Source: Actinomycetes bacterium
GTDB taxonomy: Bacteria > Actinomycetota > Actinomycetes > Actinomycetales > Demequinaceae
Direction: 5' to 3'
NCBI GenBank assembly: GCA_023442845.1
Contig: JAEZXC010000019.1
Span: 1 to 29,910 of the forward strand
DNA length: 29,910 bases
Positions 29,672-29,910 of this stretch are shown here, piece by piece. The notes beneath the pieces were generated by a model. That model was not told the DNA's origin and made no database searches. It saw nothing but the letters and a program-made list of their open reading frames with translations. The position numbers and the translations under genes were made by a program. The stretch's first letter is position 1. Each line of letters begins with the position of its first letter.

Positions 29672-29910
29672 ATGAATGCGGAGAGGGGGGTATGGGAGCC
29701 GCTGCTTGACGCAGTGAGGCGCTACCCGTCCCCGCACAACAGCCAGCCGATCCGGGTGCGAATTGTCGACGAACTCGTCGCCCACGTCTTCTACGATCTC
29801 GATCGCGGTTTGCCCGCTGAAAACTTCGGGATTCCTTTTGGCCACGTGTGTGCAGGCGTGTTCCTTGAGTCGCTCGCCGTGGTTGCCGCTGCCGAGGGCT
29901 ACGAGGTTCG
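29672..29910 (+). CDS. Nitroreductase-family protein, N-terminal part only
   Basis: An open frame begins at ATG 29672 and runs off the window end after 79 codons and two bases. The motif PSPHNSQP at residues 19-26 is the FMN-binding start of nitroreductase-like proteins. The following segment (FYDLDRGLPAEN) is compatible with the same fold, perhaps one of the longer variants of the superfamily. The substrate cannot be told from this part. The start is supported by the leaderless-type promoter at 29660-29665; there is no Shine-Dalgarno. Confidence 0.75.
   Translation, partial: MNAERGVWEPLLDAVRRYPSPHNSQPIRVRIVDELVAHVFYDLDRGLPAENFGIPFGHVCAGVFLESLAVVAAAEGYEV

Noticed and set aside
1..29910. CRISPR arrays, tRNA or rRNA genes, insertion sequences, phage or toxin-antitoxin genes
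   Set aside because: No regular spaced repeats, tRNA-like folds, transposase genes or terminal inverted repeats were seen on reading the window.

Overview
The window is a high-GC stretch from an actinomycete. The gene order ffh, amidohydrolase, rpsP-khpA-rimM-trmD, rplS-lepB-rnhB-DUF2469, yraN-comM-dprA, xerC, rpsB-tsf-pyrH-frr-cdsA-rlmN, dxr-rseP-ispG-GNAT, proS is the conserved actinobacterial housekeeping backbone, as I recall it from Mycobacterium tuberculosis. A WhiG/FliA-type sigma factor between xerC and an M23-like gene, together with long Ala/Lys/Glu tails on S16 and S2, suggests a member of the Micrococcales, perhaps near Demequina or Cellulomonas. That placement is inference. No tRNA, rRNA, insertion sequence, prophage or CRISPR array was seen.

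Layout. Bases 27-2698 carry ffh and a coupled amidohydrolase. Bases 2778-5504 hold the only clearly accessory block: a di-heme ferric-reductase-like NAD(P)H oxidoreductase, an FMN-binding lipoprotein with a flavinylation motif, a 53-residue membrane/secreted peptide and an ApbE flavin transferase. All four overlap at their stop/start codons. Together they look like a self-contained route for electrons from cytoplasmic NAD(P)H through the membrane to a covalently flavinylated outer-face lipoprotein. Bases 5631-7882 are rpsP-khpA, an intrinsic terminator, then rimM-trmD. Bases 8053-10137 are rplS (with a structured leader), lepB, rnhB and a DUF2469 gene. Bases 10335-13398 are yraN-comM-dprA, a DNA-processing operon. 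Bases 13487-15199 are xerC and the sigma factor, meeting the minus-strand M23-like gene tail to tail (15196-15759).

Bases 15881-18779 are the structured rpsB leader, then rpsB, tsf and pyrH. Bases 18802-23513 form a tightly overlapped chain frr-cdsA-rlmN-DivIVA repeat protein-dxr. Bases 23542-26898 are rseP, ispG and a GNAT gene. A VanY-like lipoprotein (26998-27789), proS (27831-29633) and the start of a nitroreductase-family gene (29672 to the window end) follow.

Two themes stand out. First, genes that open transcription units repeatedly show a -10-like hexamer exactly 6 nt (once 7 nt) before the start codon with no usable Shine-Dalgarno, as expected for leaderless mRNAs. This is seen at rimM, DUF2469, xerC, the M23-like gene, rseP, vanY, proS and the nitroreductase gene. 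Operon-internal genes instead use ATGA/GTGA overlaps or strong Shine-Dalgarno sites. Second, the ribosomal genes rplS and rpsB have long 5' leaders with strong hairpins. The best candidate for an incompletely described system is the four-gene flavin relay with its small peptide. The duplicated DivIVA-motif protein and the M23-like protein lacking catalytic histidines are the next most interesting.
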